A stretch of 64,000 bases of DNA from Desulfobacter hydrogenophilus (GCF_004319545.1 NZ_CP036313.1:3784501-3848500), one strand, 5' to 3'; numbered from the stretch's first letter, positions 1-9,882 are shown. A program made the numbers and translations. Notes: generated from the letters alone by a model not told the origin.

Positions 1-46
1 CCAATTTTTTAGATATTTTCATTGATTATCTCTTATTTTCTAATTA

Positions 47-1840
47 TTGAAATTTTATTTTGAACAAGCGAAATTAGAGATCATCCTTTTCGTTTTTGTA
101 TTATTATCTGGCGCCTTTGCCTACGCAGGAGATGGCGGTTCGGACTCCCATAGTGCGCTTGTTAATTTTCCGCCAAATTTTGCCGATTACCATGATGCTG
201 ATATTCAAGGGGTCCTATCAATTCTTAAACACCGTATCAGTCATACGCCATTTAATCTGGTGGCTTCTTTAATTTTTTTGGCCGCCATTCTACACACCTT
301 TCTCAGCAGTAAATTTCTTTACTACGCACATAAGTGGAAAGCCGAACACCAAAAAGATATTGAAGCAGGAAAGGCTTCGGAAAATTCCACCAAATTTCGT
401 GCAGAGATTTTTCACTTTTTGGGTGAGGTTGAGGTTGTCTTTGGCCTTTGGGCCGTGGTGCTGACTGCTGCAATTGTTCTCTTCTATGACTGGCATACCT
501 TTGTCAGCTATACAAGCGGTGTAAATTACACTGAGCCGATGTTCGTCGTGGTCATCATGACCCTTGCTTCCTCCCGCCCTATTTTGAATTTTTCAGAAAA
601 AATCATGAGCCGTGTTGCATCCATTTTTAAAGGTACATTGGCTGCTTGGTGGCTGACAATCATGACCCTGGGTCCGATCCTCGGCTCATTTATCACTGAA
701 CCGGCAGCAATGACAATTTCGGCCATGCTGCTTGCCCGCAAATTTTATGAACTAAAACCGGGTAAGACGCTTAAATACGCCACCATATCCCTTCTTTTTG
801 TCAATATTTCGGTTGGCGGAACCCTCACCCATTTTGCTGCCCCACCGGTTCTTATGGTGGCAGCTCCCTGGGGCTGGAATCTGCCGTTCATGCTCACCAC
901 CTTTGGCTGGAAAGCTGTTATTGGTATTATTCTTTCCAACACATTGGTTTTCCTGGTGTTCAAAAAAGAAATTTTCAAGCTTGAAAAGAAATTCAAGCTG
1001 TCCATGCTAAAAAGTGAGATCAAGGAAAAACATATTCACAGCGATGCGCTCAAAAAAGATATGAAGATGGCTGAACAGCGGATCGGAAGCGATTTGCATC
1101 AAGAATTTCAGAGAATTAAAGACGCTGCTAAAGATTCTACCATGACAACATGTGACATGGATGAAACCGATTGTACTTTGTTGGAAGAGACCTTCGAGCA
1201 GGAGTTTGAGGATCTCAAAATTCAACAGATGAGTGTTTCCGTTCCGGGTCTGCTTCCCAGAGACAAAAAGCCAAGGCTCACTGATCCGAACTGGGACGAA
1301 CGTTCCGGCGATATCCCCGGATGGATTATAGCCGTCCATGTTGCCTTCATGGTTTGGACTATTGTCAATGCGCACTATCCGGCTATTTTCGTTGCCGGAA
1401 TGCTTTTTTTTATCGGCTTTAGCCATGTTACCTGGCCATTCCAGAATAATATCAACCTGAAGTCTCCGATGCTGGTCGGATTTTTCCTGGGCGGACTGGT
1501 TATCCACGGCGGCCTTCAGGGATGGTGGATTGCTCCGGTGCTTGGCAGTCTAGGAGAATTTCCGCTCATGTTGAGCGCTACGGTACTCACAGCCATCAAC
1601 GACAATGCCGCGATTACCTACCTGAGCACGTTGGTGCCTGGTTTCACCGACAACCTGAAATATGCGGTGGTGGCTGGTGCTGTCACCGGCGGTGGTCTCA
1701 CCGTTATTGCGAATGCACCGAATCCGGCTGGACAGGCCATTTTGAAAAATTACTTCAATAACGGTATTTCACCCATACTACTGCTGATCTATGCATTGGT
1801 GCCTACGATAATTATGGCCCTTTGTTTCCTTTTCCTATGA
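47..1840 (+). CDS. Putative Na+/H+ antiporter, multi-pass membrane protein
   Basis: The product is a 597-residue polytopic inner-membrane protein of the putative Na+/H+ antiporter type (ion-transporter superfamily); the expected role is exchange of Na+ for protons. A hydrophobic segment at residues about 10-27 looks like a signal or first membrane helix. Several membrane helices follow. A charged cytosolic stretch lies at about 320-430, then a second membrane half. That half contains the motif AINDNAAITYLS near residues 514-525, typical of the ion-binding half-helix region of this superfamily. The frame opens with TTG and I see no clear ribosome binding site, so the true start may differ. No partner gene is visible upstream because the window begins here. 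Family assignment is from overall pattern; ion specificity is inference. Confidence 0.7.
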   Translation: MKFYFEQAKLEIILFVFVLLSGAFAYAGDGGSDSHSALVNFPPNFADYHDADIQGVLSILKHRISHTPFNLVASLIFLAAILHTFLSSKFLYYAHKWKAEHQKDIEAGKASENSTKFRAEIFHFLGEVEVVFGLWAVVLTAAIVLFYDWHTFVSYTSGVNYTEPMFVVVIMTLASSRPILNFSEKIMSRVASIFKGTLAAWWLTIMTLGPILGSFITEPAAMTISAMLLARKFYELKPGKTLKYATISLLFVNISVGGTLTHFAAPPVLMVAAPWGWNLPFMLTTFGWKAVIGIILSNTLVFLVFKKEIFKLEKKFKLSMLKSEIKEKHIHSDALKKDMKMAEQRIGSDLHQEFQRIKDAAKDSTMTTCDMDETDCTLLEETFEQEFEDLKIQQMSVSVPGLLPRDKKPRLTDPNWDERSGDIPGWIIAVHVAFMVWTIVNAHYPAIFVAGMLFFIGFSHVTWPFQNNINLKSPMLVGFFLGGLVIHGGLQGWWIAPVLGSLGEFPLMLSATVLTAINDNAAITYLSTLVPGFTDNLKYAVVAGAVTGGGLTVIANAPNPAGQAILKNYFNNGISPILLLIYALVPTIIMALCFLFL

Positions 1841-1896
1841 TTAAAAAAAAATAGATGAGGCTAATAATTTCACCGGGCCTGTCTGAGCCTGACGCT

Positions 1897-2069
1897 GTTT
1901 AAGACCGCAGATTAAATAACTTGGACGAAATAGCTTGCCTTTTGGCCCATCTACTTCGTTGTATCAAAGGCCCAATAGGCTTCTTGCTATTCAACCTTTA
2001 ATACGCCTTGTAGATGAACTAAAATTCGGCGTTATTTCTGCCCAACTTATTTAATCCGCGGTCCTTAAT
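1897..2069. repeat. Palindromic MITE-like element
   Basis: The two ends are imperfect inverted repeats of about 26 bases (left arm near 1897-1924, right arm near 2041-2069, sharing the core ATTTAATCYGCGGTC) around about 120 bases of non-coding DNA. It has the shape of a small non-autonomous palindromic element. It sits directly beside a gene fragment, so it may have taken part in breaking that gene. Confidence 0.55.
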
Positions 2070-2071
2070 AT

Positions 2072-2306
2072 CAGGGACAGGCAGCGTATTCTTGTCGGTA
2101 TCCGTGAGGTGTGGGCCTCAGCGTATAGTGAAAGAAGCTATCTGTGGCGGCAAAAATACCTGAGTAACCCAGCCAATGTCTTCCCTTCCATTTTACTTTT
2201 GCCCTCGGTGGATGTTCAGCGCTCAGATGGCGTTGACTCGGGGCTTCAGAAAAAACTACCGCTTTTTTTCAAATCTGGATCAAAGCGACTCACTTGCTGT
2301 ACTTGA
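2072..2306 (+). pseudogene. Fragment of a PEP/pyruvate-binding (PPDK N-terminal-like) protein
   Basis: One frame reads continuously with VREVWAS-like and SERSYLWRQKYL-like sequence, then NPANVFPSILLLPSVDV. This resembles the PEP/pyruvate-binding domain of pyruvate phosphate dikinase-type enzymes, where the motif VWASPFSERSYxWR recurs. Only about 75 codons remain. There is no start, and the match decays near 2280 before a stop. The fragment begins right at the edge of the palindromic element, so I read it as a gene relic, not a functional small protein. Confidence 0.4.
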
Positions 2307-2313
2307 CATTACG

Positions 2314-2823
2314 CCCGGTAAGACGTCACGTCTTGCCCTCTGGTAGGTAGCCAACAAGACGGTTTGCCTTGGGCAGTGTCGGCAAACTTGCCATTGCAGC
2401 CAGGCTGTTTACGCAGCTTAAAAATATATTCCCGGATGATCCGGAAAAATGACGCAAGCTTTTGAAAAATAGAATCGTGACAGCAGGGCCATGGGTTGAG
2501 ACCAATCACCATAGTGTGCCGGTGTATGATCCTGCCACCGGCAGGTTTGATAACCGACCCATTCGTCAGGGAGACAGGTTTTCCCTTTACGAGTGGGCGG
2601 ATCATATGATTTCGGTCAGCGCTAATGCCGCCGCCTCCATGTGGAAGGAGGCGGTCCTTATGCACAGTTTAGGTGATAACTATCCGCCGTCCCCGGATCA
2701 GGAGAAAATTTTTTTTGCATCAACCCCCAAGTCGGTGCTTGGCAAAATGGCTGCAACGGTGGTGATCGAGCCCTTTATTCGCGCAGGGATCACGCCCCAG
2801 GAGTTTCACCTGGGCAGTTTTTA
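2314..2823 (+). pseudogene. Remnant of a serine hydrolase / beta-lactamase-like protein
   Basis: Two frames together give a degraded protein. The first part contains GSVGKLAIAARLF and FPDDPEK, ended by an in-frame stop at about 2450. The second, from about 2462, runs through GPWVETNHHSVPVYDP and a segment EWADHMISVSANAAAS, where SAN resembles the SxN motif of penicillin-recognising serine hydrolases. The sequence fades where it meets the convergent diadenylate cyclase gene. Stops in the middle and the lack of a clear start argue for a pseudogene. Family assignment is tentative. Confidence 0.4.
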
Positions 2824-4251
2824 TTTGACCGATTTGGCTTCAACCATCACCTGTATCTCGACATCAGGCCATCGCTTGTCCACAGGCTGGACCGACTGAG
2901 GAGCAACAACTTTGCAGTAAACCATGGTGTTTTCCCGGATATTGTCCAGGTAAACCGGTGTGGTGGTGATGTTTTTATAGGATTTTTCGGCGTCTCCGGA
3001 CGGAACAAAGACCAAAAGAGATTCAGGCACAACCCTGGCTGCGGTCATTCTCAGTCCGTCTGGGATACTGCCCACCAGCTGGGGTTTCACCGGCAGCAAT
3101 ATCCGGCTAAGTTTCGAAATGTTCACCTCAATACTGGCCGGGTCCACGTCAAGAAGCCTGACCCCTTTGGGCAGCCTGAGATTGTCCTGGCTGATGAATA
3201 CGGTCTGTTTTCCTGCTGCCATTTTCGCAAGGTCGATTTTGACGCCCATTGTCGACGGAGATAGGTCCGCCAAATCCGATCTGCTCCCGCTTAAATGCAG
3301 TCTGGCCTCTTTGGCTTTTTCCCCTGTCATCACCACATTTTCCGCCGTAGCCGTGTACTCCACAGGAACAGAGATCACCTTCTCAATCATCTCCCCCTGT
3401 CCTGAAATAATCGTCACCCACAGCACCACCGCCACAGCTACGGAGCTCGCAATTTCCAGCCCAATGGTGCGAAAGGAGCCCTTTGTGGATAAAAACTGTT
3501 TGAAAATCCCTTCAGCTCTGTAGTGATTCTGGATGGCCGCCACGATGTCGGTTTGCGTTTTAAGCGGAGTCATTTGGCCGTTTTTAAACATGGCGACCTG
3601 ATGTCGCTCTTCGGATACCACCGCCACCAAAGCGTCTGATTTTTCACTTAAGCCCATGGCCGCATGATGGCGGGTGCCGTAATCGCTAGATAAGCGTTCG
3701 TTCTGGGAGACAGGAAGACGAACCCCTAATGCATCAAGCCGTCCGTTTTTAACAATAAGGGCTCCGTCATGCCCCGGGGAGTGGTGGTCAAATATGCTTA
3801 AAATTAGTGGAAGGCTGGGCTGGGCTTCCAGTCGAAATCCTGCACTGACCCACTGGGCAATGTTCTCTCTGCCTGGGAAGACTATAATGGCGCCGGTGCC
3901 TGATTCGGCCATGCGTACCAGGCTTTCTGCGATCAGCTTAAAAAAACCTGGATCCTGGGGCTTGTCGATCTTTTTGCGGATGGACGCGGCTCTTTCAAAC
4001 ATCTTGCGCAACTCGGGCTGGAACAAAACAATCAGGCTGATTACCGCCACATGGCTGACGTTGCGGTATACCCACTCCACTCCTTTGAGGTCAAGCAGGC
4101 TGGCTACCACAAAAAAAAGGGCTGCCACCAGAATACCGGAAACAATTTTCCAGGTACCCAGGCGTAGAAGTGTGCGGTAAAGGAAAAAAAGTCCTGCGGA
4201 AATAACCAGAATATCCAGAACGGTTTGCCAGGATAGCTGTTGATATGTCAT
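2821..4251 (-). CDS. Diadenylate cyclase fused to YbbR repeats (CdaA-YbbR)
   Basis: The 476-residue protein should make cyclic di-AMP from ATP at the inner membrane. Three N-terminal membrane helices (about 10-84) precede a DAC domain (about 85-250) with the catalytic motif HDGALI near residue 161 and GTRHHAAMGLSE near residue 191. The usual second motif is RHR; here it reads RHH. A fourth helix (about 262-283) leads into YbbR-like repeats to the C-terminus. In many bacteria CdaA and its regulator YbbR are separate neighbouring genes, so this is a fusion. The start ATG has only a distant purine-rich GGGAG. It converges on a serine-hydrolase relic and follows a 49-residue ORF. Family call is firm; activity with the RHH variant is untested. 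Confidence 0.85.
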   Translation of the reverse strand: MTYQQLSWQTVLDILVISAGLFFLYRTLLRLGTWKIVSGILVAALFFVVASLLDLKGVEWVYRNVSHVAVISLIVLFQPELRKMFERAASIRKKIDKPQDPGFFKLIAESLVRMAESGTGAIIVFPGRENIAQWVSAGFRLEAQPSLPLILSIFDHHSPGHDGALIVKNGRLDALGVRLPVSQNERLSSDYGTRHHAAMGLSEKSDALVAVVSEERHQVAMFKNGQMTPLKTQTDIVAAIQNHYRAEGIFKQFLSTKGSFRTIGLEIASSVAVAVVLWVTIISGQGEMIEKVISVPVEYTATAENVVMTGEKAKEARLHLSGSRSDLADLSPSTMGVKIDLAKMAAGKQTVFISQDNLRLPKGVRLLDVDPASIEVNISKLSRILLPVKPQLVGSIPDGLRMTAARVVPESLLVFVPSGDAEKSYKNITTTPVYLDNIRENTMVYCKVVAPQSVQPVDKRWPDVEIQVMVEAKSVK

Positions 4252-4299
4252 GGTGTATGTTTCTTACTCCCAAGGGTTAATTAAAGGTTGTCGTCAACC

Positions 4300-4449
4300 T
4301 TAATTTTTTTGCTCATGACGCCGGCCCCCACAAAGGCCGGCACCATCAAAGAGATCGTAGAACGGCTCTGTAAAATGGTCGTTATCAGTCCCCATCCACC
4401 AATTGAAAATTTCAATACAGGCCCTAATATCTTCATTGGTCTGCTGCAT
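4300..4449 (-). CDS. Small hypothetical protein, 49 residues
   Basis: An ATG preceded by a good ribosome binding site (AGAGGAG, 3 bases before the start) opens a 49-codon frame. The peptide is acidic in its N-terminal half, with a WWMGTDNDHF segment, and ends with a short basic tail. It has no membrane helix and no family I recognise. It lies in the same direction as the diadenylate cyclase, about 50 bases upstream of it, and could be co-transcribed. The strong ribosome binding site is the main reason to call it. Confidence 0.4.
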   Translation of the reverse strand: MQQTNEDIRACIEIFNWWMGTDNDHFTEPFYDLFDGAGLCGGRRHEQKN

Positions 4450-4557
4450 TGGATCTCCTCTTTGAAAGTAAAATTTATTCCGTGTACGGGCTTAAGTTAA
4501 CAGACACATTTGTGCATCATATCAACTTTCATGCTCGTACGAAGAGTATGTGCCGGT

Positions 4558-5388
4558 CTACCCACACAGCCATAACGAAGAATACTTCATTTTCTTGAAC
4601 AGAACAGAACAAACTGGACCTTTAAACAGACGGGATATCATGTTATTTTCACTTCCGGCCCTGCCCAGTGCAACAGCGGCATAGGCCTTTTTTTCAGTCA
4701 GCTTTAAAATTTGCTGGGCAGGATTGCTTGAAACAGGCAATTGCGTTTTGATCCGGTTCAGATCCAGGTTGTTTCTCGATAAAATAAGCCTATATTGATC
4801 CATTAAAGATGAATCTAAGAATACATATTCAGGTGCCAGCAGATTAATGCAGTGACTCGTGCTTTTCGCCAAGACAACTCCCACATGATCCGCCATCTGA
4901 ATAGAGGCGTCAGAACCGTCCAGATACAATAGAACATCGTTGCCGACCGTTTCTGAAGCATTGCACAGCCATAGCGGGAACCCGGTTTTTTTTAAAAGTT
5001 TTGCACTCATGCTTTCTTCAAAAGACTGTTCAAGCATGGAAATTCCCCTTCGGCCTAAAGCAACGGCATCATACCCCCCCTTTTCTGCCTCCTGGATAAT
5101 ATCGTCCACCGTTGAAAATTTTGGAGTCAGGGGGTTATAACTCACATTGCTTTTTAAAAAACCTTTTTCCATCAGGATGGCCCCGGCATGTCTAAGGGCC
5201 TCTTCTCCTTTTGTCAGCAGGCTGTCTTTCTGATTTTCCAAGCTGTCCCCATCCATAAAATCCTGGGTTGCGGTGTAAAGAAGGGTGGATTTTATATTGG
5301 TTTTATCCTGAAAAAAATCACCAACAAAACGTACTCCATCTAGTGCGCTTTTTTGATCTGAGACGGTAATTAAAAAGTTTCTGTCCAT
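4558..5388 (-). CDS. Tandem universal stress protein (UspA domains)
   Basis: This is a 276-residue soluble protein with two Usp-like halves. The first half (about 1-145) has the typical DGVRFV start and an AVALGRRGISMLEQSF segment matching the phosphate-binding loop region of Usp proteins. The second half (about 146-276) ends with AAVALGRAGSENNMISRLFKG. Usp proteins bind ATP or act as stress chaperones and signalling adaptors; the specific role here is unknown. A strong AGGAAGG ribosome binding site lies close before the ATG. It is transcribed in the same direction as the diadenylate cyclase but separated by about 300 bases, so a shared transcript is uncertain. Confidence 0.75.
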   Translation of the reverse strand: MDRNFLITVSDQKSALDGVRFVGDFFQDKTNIKSTLLYTATQDFMDGDSLENQKDSLLTKGEEALRHAGAILMEKGFLKSNVSYNPLTPKFSTVDDIIQEAEKGGYDAVALGRRGISMLEQSFEESMSAKLLKKTGFPLWLCNASETVGNDVLLYLDGSDASIQMADHVGVVLAKSTSHCINLLAPEYVFLDSSLMDQYRLILSRNNLDLNRIKTQLPVSSNPAQQILKLTEKKAYAAVALGRAGSENNMISRLFKGPVCSVLFKKMKYSSLWLCG

Positions 5389-6317
5389 TTTTTTCCTTCC
5401 TGGTTCAATTCTTATTTAACATTGCCGACAGGCCGTTTGTCGCTGCGGTCCGAAATAACCATAAACGTCTTTCTTAAATTTTTCCGGAAAAGCGTTTTTT
5501 CGCCCGGAAGGTTGTACAGATGTGAAAATATTATTTTATAATGAATTCACCTGGTTTTAAAAATTCTTAAATCCGGTACCCGGCATCAAATGGGTATCTT
5601 CACCCCAATGACCGGGGAAAACTTTGACAAAACCAGGATTCCCCGATATCAAACAGTCGCCCGTCTTTTAAAAAGATGGTACGGCATTATAATATACAGC
5701 TTTTGCTGAAATAAAAGGATTTTCCAGTCCATGTTAGAACAAAATATCCTCATCACAGGCCTTTTCGTAATCCCGTACCTTGATTTTTTAGAAAATAGAG
5801 CTGTCGCAGTGCTTCGACACAGATTCCCGGGTCCGGGTGTTCCAGCAGACGGATAAAATTTTCACTGAGCTTTTCGTTGTGGAAACCCGAGATGCGCTGC
5901 ATCATATTTAAACTTTCCCGGGTATCCCCCCGGAAGAGCATTGCCGATATACTTTGAATGATCTGCTCGTTTTCGGGAATCGGTCCTATGACACGTTAAC
6001 AAATTTATGCTCTATATCCTGGTCATAAAATTCATAGTTTTATTTTGTGACAGGGTGTATTCAATTGCTTTTTGAAAATTTTTTCATGATTGTATGGAAA
6101 GGTCTCCAAAAAATAGGATTCTACAGTCGGAAGTGGCAGATAAAAGATTATGTTCGAGCGACTTCGGATTTTTTCCCTTTGTGCATCCCTTATCATTTTT
6201 TTTATGTCCCGAATTTGTGTTGACAAATAGCACGAAAGACCCCGCTTTGGAACAGCTATTTTCGCCCCTTTACCGTTAAGGAAGATCCCTATGATCCGGT
6301 CTCTTGTCGGCTATATT
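5389..6317. other. Long region with no convincing intact gene
   Basis: Apart from the HEAT-like remnant, this A+T-rich stretch shows only short frames without ribosome binding sites. I see no tRNA, strong terminator or operon structure. It separates the Usp gene from the YibE/F gene and probably holds degraded coding DNA and the promoter of the Usp gene. Confidence 0.4.
5753..5992 (-). pseudogene. Gene remnant with HEAT-like helical sequence
   Basis: A leftward frame of about 80 codons reads PIPENEQIIQSISAML, then ENFIRLLEHPDPGICVEALRQL. The second part has the helix-turn-helix spacing and DP turn of HEAT repeats. No start codon with a ribosome binding site is seen at its beginning and it is short, so it is probably a surviving piece of a larger gene. 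Weak assignment. Confidence 0.3.
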
Positions 6318-7448
6318 TCAACCTGATTTAGTGTCTGAACGAAAACTTGCAATGATTATTCCGCCAAGTAAGGCAGTAATGGGTGCCACCATGACCAAGC
6401 CGATACTGCCGATCAAGGTTCGCATGATTTCAGCGGACACGATTTTCAGGTTGATCATGCGCATGAAGCTTGGGTCTTTAACCCTGAAAATCATCAATAG
6501 CGTCAAGTATCCCCCTGAATAGGCTAAAAGCAGTGTAGTTGTCATGGTTCCGATCACCTGGCGCCCCACTGTAAATCCGGATTTTATCAATTCCTTTGCA
6601 CTGATATTGGTTTTTTTTATTCTTATTTCATCCATGGACGCGGCAATATCCATGGCAATGTCCATGGCTGCTCCCGAAGCCCCAAGTATGATGGCGGAAT
6701 AAAAAATCTGGCGGATGTCAAGATTGTAGTACCCGGAAAAGATAAGCGCATTCACATAGGGTTGGGTCATTCCTAAAAGCCCTGCCTCTTTTCCGAATAC
6801 AAGTGTGGCGCATAAAGTTACGGCAAGGCCTGCAATGGTGCCTAAAAATGCGGTTAGGCCTTTTCGGTTTAATCCGGCTATCATAAAAATGATGATTGCT
6901 GACAGCAGGATAAGGGTAAAGGTGGTCATGATCAAAGGCGGATAACCGGCAAGAATCTGTTTGACCAGAATTTCCCAGATAATGAAAATGGACAGAACAA
7001 AAGAGATAAGGGCCTTGACCCCGACAGCACCGGCATAGAGCAGCAAGGCAATAGTAAAAACGATAAACATGGACAAAAGACTGTTTTGACGGTAAAGGTC
7101 AATTGCTTTGACATGCTCGATTTTACCGTCTTTATCCATGATGACTGCTGCAATGATGGTATCATTGACATGATATAGATTTTCAAGATCAATCTGGCCG
7201 TTAAGACTGTTGGTTGCCTGGGTTTTCACCCCCTTGAACCGTGTGTTTAAAATTTGAATACCAAGGGTTTGAAAACCTATGTGAGACAGACCGAATGTAT
7301 GGACTTCGGAATCATCAACAGCCATTACCCTGGCTTTGACTTCCATGGTGGATGGATCCATGGCAGGTTCCCGGGCCCAAAAGTAAAGAGAAATGGCTGC
7401 CATGAGTGTGGCCAAAGCCAAAATCGAGAAGATAAAAGATTTATTCAT
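6318..7448 (-). CDS. YibE/F family multi-pass membrane protein
   Basis: The 376-residue protein matches the YibE/F family, integral membrane proteins of unknown transport or assembly function. Helix 1 (about 5-24) is followed by an extracytoplasmic domain to about residue 125. Seven or so membrane helices then fill the rest. Conserved family features include the glycine-rich helices, the segment SGAAMDIAMDIAASMDEI, and a loop with SGFTVGRQVIGTMTTTLLLAYSG spread over residues about 285-310. It is transcribed leftward, just upstream of the alkaline phosphatase gene with a short gap. No strong ribosome binding site is visible before the ATG. Confidence 0.75.
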   Translation of the reverse strand: MNKSFIFSILALATLMAAISLYFWAREPAMDPSTMEVKARVMAVDDSEVHTFGLSHIGFQTLGIQILNTRFKGVKTQATNSLNGQIDLENLYHVNDTIIAAVIMDKDGKIEHVKAIDLYRQNSLLSMFIVFTIALLLYAGAVGVKALISFVLSIFIIWEILVKQILAGYPPLIMTTFTLILLSAIIIFMIAGLNRKGLTAFLGTIAGLAVTLCATLVFGKEAGLLGMTQPYVNALIFSGYYNLDIRQIFYSAIILGASGAAMDIAMDIAASMDEIRIKKTNISAKELIKSGFTVGRQVIGTMTTTLLLAYSGGYLTLLMIFRVKDPSFMRMINLKIVSAEIMRTLIGSIGLVMVAPITALLGGIIIASFRSDTKSG

Positions 7449-7504
7449 AGCAGATGCAAGGTGGTTTCATTGTAAAAAATATTCGTTTAATCTTAAGCCT
7501 AAGT

Positions 7505-8944
7505 TTATAGATTGAACCCTAGGGTCTGGGCCATTGCTTTTGCAATTTGTGTATTGTCCTTGTACCCACCAAACCGGCCAGCATACGAACCTGTGGCAGA
7601 CATGGGGATCATGGTGGCGGTGTGGATGGTGGTGGTCCAGTTGATATTGGCCCGGGTGGACAGAATGTGCGCAGCTGTCAATGCCGCCGGGTTAAGTTTA
7701 TAATACCCAAGTGTTTCTCCGGCATCGGCTGACGCCATGGCTTTATTCAGACTTGCCGCTTCGGTATCATTCAAGTTGCCCAGCCCGTAATTTTCTGCAA
7801 GGTATTTAAGGTACGCCGCCTTATCACCTTTGTACTGGCCGGCTCCATTATTAAGGGTGTCTTCCACGGAAACATGGACATTGTTAAGGGCAGCCATGTT
7901 CAGCTTGTAACCCATGCCGTCCATACCAAGTCCCATGCCACCGGTTTCATGATCACCAACCACAACGATCAAGGTTTCGTTTTTATGGCTTTTGTAGAAT
8001 TCACAGGCTGTTTTAACGGCATCATCAAAGGCAAGTATATCCCAGATTACCCCTGTGGGATCATTGGCATGGGCCGCATGGTCTATCCTGCCGCCTTCCA
8101 CCATTAAAAAAAAGCCTTTGTCGCCTTTGGCCAGTACATCAATAGCCGCTTTTGTCATGGCCTCAATCGAAGGTACCTCTTTGTACTGGTTCCTCCGCTC
8201 AACCTCATAGGGCATATGGGTATAAGTGAAGGCCGCAAATACTTTGTCTTTTTGCGTAAAATCAGTACGGCTGAACGCTTGGGCCCCCTTCATGCCAATG
8301 TAGGTTGTGTAGCCGTCCTCTTTAAACCCTTTTATAAGGTCTTTTTCATCCTTGCGTTTGGACTTGATGGTGCTGCCGATGGCATCACCATTGTCAATTT
8401 TCATGGATTCCGGAATAAAATGGCGGATACCGCCGCCTGCAAAGAAATCAACACCCGAATTCAGAAGATCATCGGCAATCTCATTCTCATTATTTCTGGA
8501 AATATTGTGGGCTGCAAAGGCCGCCGGTGTGGCATGGGTCAGGCGGGTGGTGGTGACTATGCCGGTTTTCATGCCATGATTCCTTGCTTCTTCGGTCAGG
8601 GTTTTGACATTGGTGCCGTTAACATCCTTTCCAATGACCCCTTTATTGGTTTTAACGCCGGAAGCCAAAGCGGTTGCAGCGGCAGCTGAATCTGTGATCA
8701 GCGAGTCTGCACAATACGTCGTATTGATGCCTGCAACTTCAAGAGTGTTCATGACCAATCGGCTGTCCGGGTTCTTGAGCTGATCCTGAAGGAAAAATTC
8801 ACTGAACTAGCGCTGGGCAGCGCCTAATCCATCGCCGATGAAATAAAATACGTACTTGGGTTGTTCGGCCAGAACCGGTGCCGCCATGAAGAGCAGAACC
8901 AGGCTGACAGCCAGAATAGATTTGATTTGTTTGAAAAACTGCAT
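7505..8944 (-). pseudogene. phoA: Alkaline phosphatase with in-frame amber codon
   Basis: The reading frame from the ATG at 8944 encodes a 479-codon secreted alkaline phosphatase. It has a signal peptide ending VLA-EQP (cleavage after about residue 26), the metal ligand segment FIGDGLG, and the nucleophile motif TDSAAAATA. Later come GGRIDHAAHANDP, DHETGG and a C-terminal TIHTA histidine site. Codon 46 (8807-8809) is TAG in the context AAQR-stop-FSEFF, where the family usually has glutamine, one transition away (CAG). Everything downstream is intact, so the damage is either recent, suppressed, or a sequencing error. A ribosome binding site (AAGGAGAAAG) precedes the ATG. The enzyme would release phosphate from monoesters in the periplasm. 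Confidence 0.8.
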
Positions 8945-9075
8945 GGATCTTTCTCCTTGATACTTATTAAACTTTTTGGGAAAACTGACGCAGATAAACT
9001 ATTTCATTGGGGTTAAGAGCGTTTGTGAAATTTATTAAAAAATTGTTAGATCAAAGGTATGTCCCTAATATAAAA

Positions 9076-9114
9076 AAAGGCCGCAATTCCGTCTTTACGG
9101 GTGTTGCGGCCTTT
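9076..9114 (-). terminator. Rho-independent terminator
   Basis: Perfect 11-base arms AAAGGCCGCAA and TTGCGGCCTTT enclose a small loop, followed on the minus strand by a run of T. It lies just downstream of the RecA-fold ATPase gene and would end the leftward fusA-ATPase transcript. Confidence 0.8.
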
Positions 9115-9157
9115 AAGTGTTTTGATCTAATAAGACGGTATTATTGATGCACCTTAT

Positions 9158-9853
9158 TTATTCTTCCACCGGCATCAACGTGGCCGGATCCAGCAAAAAA
9201 GTTTGCTCCGTTCTATTTCCGTCCTTAAGTACAATCGCTTGGATTTTATTTTCCTCGGGAACAAGGAATACGGCCCTGTTAAACAGAATGTCGTAATTTT
9301 CCAGCTGAACCGGATATCCGTTTTGGTTAAGTGGTTCTTCCCTGTGAATTTTCATGGAAAACCAGGTGCAGAGGCCGAAATCCTCTTGAAGCTGTTTTAA
9401 ATCAGAAAGCATACCTGAAAGGTCGGTATCAAAATCAAGTCCGTCAATGATCATCAGGGTGGGCAGGGTAAGATCCGCCTTTTTAAAGCTGTTCAGATAA
9501 TCTCTGATTTTGTCCACATTAAATGTGGACTCGTTGTATGCAATACCTGTTTTGTGATGTTGTATCTCATCCCACAGACGTTCGGCAATCTGGGCGTCAA
9601 CATAACCGATACTGTCGATAAGACTGGCGTAGCCTTCATTATATCTTATGGTTATTTTCTCTATAGTGTCACATAAGCTGATGTGAAGTACTTTTTCGTC
9701 ACAAAGCAGACGTGTCAGGGCAATTTGAACCAGAAATCCGGTTTTGCCGACACCGGCCCGGGAAAGTACGGCACCGAATTGACCATTCGTAATATTTTCG
9801 GAACCAATAGTTTTTTCTGCCGGACTTCTTAAAATGAGGTCATTTTTAAGCAT
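9158..9853 (-). CDS. RecA/KaiC-fold P-loop ATPase, function unknown
   Basis: The 231-residue cytoplasmic protein has a Walker A motif SRAGVGKT (residues about 31-38) and a Walker B-like LMIIDGLDF near residue 135. Together with the single domain length these suggest a RecA-superfamily ATPase related to KaiC/RadA-like proteins. No DNA-binding or zinc domain is visible. It follows the EF-G gene by 29 bases, with a good GAGAGGAAAC ribosome binding site, and the pair ends at a strong terminator, so co-transcription with fusA is likely. The role is not known to me. Confidence 0.6.
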   Translation of the reverse strand: MLKNDLILRSPAEKTIGSENITNGQFGAVLSRAGVGKTGFLVQIALTRLLCDEKVLHISLCDTIEKITIRYNEGYASLIDSIGYVDAQIAERLWDEIQHHKTGIAYNESTFNVDKIRDYLNSFKKADLTLPTLMIIDGLDFDTDLSGMLSDLKQLQEDFGLCTWFSMKIHREEPLNQNGYPVQLENYDILFNRAVFLVPEENKIQAIVLKDGNRTEQTFLLDPATLMPVEE

Positions 9854-9882
9854 GTTTCCTCTCTTCTTATATCAAAAAGGTC

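Noticed and set aside
8807..8809. Pyrrolysine codon in alkaline phosphatase
   Set aside because: A CAG-to-TAG transition at a conserved glutamine is simpler. TAG is used as a normal stop elsewhere here, for example rsmG, and no pyl genes are in view.
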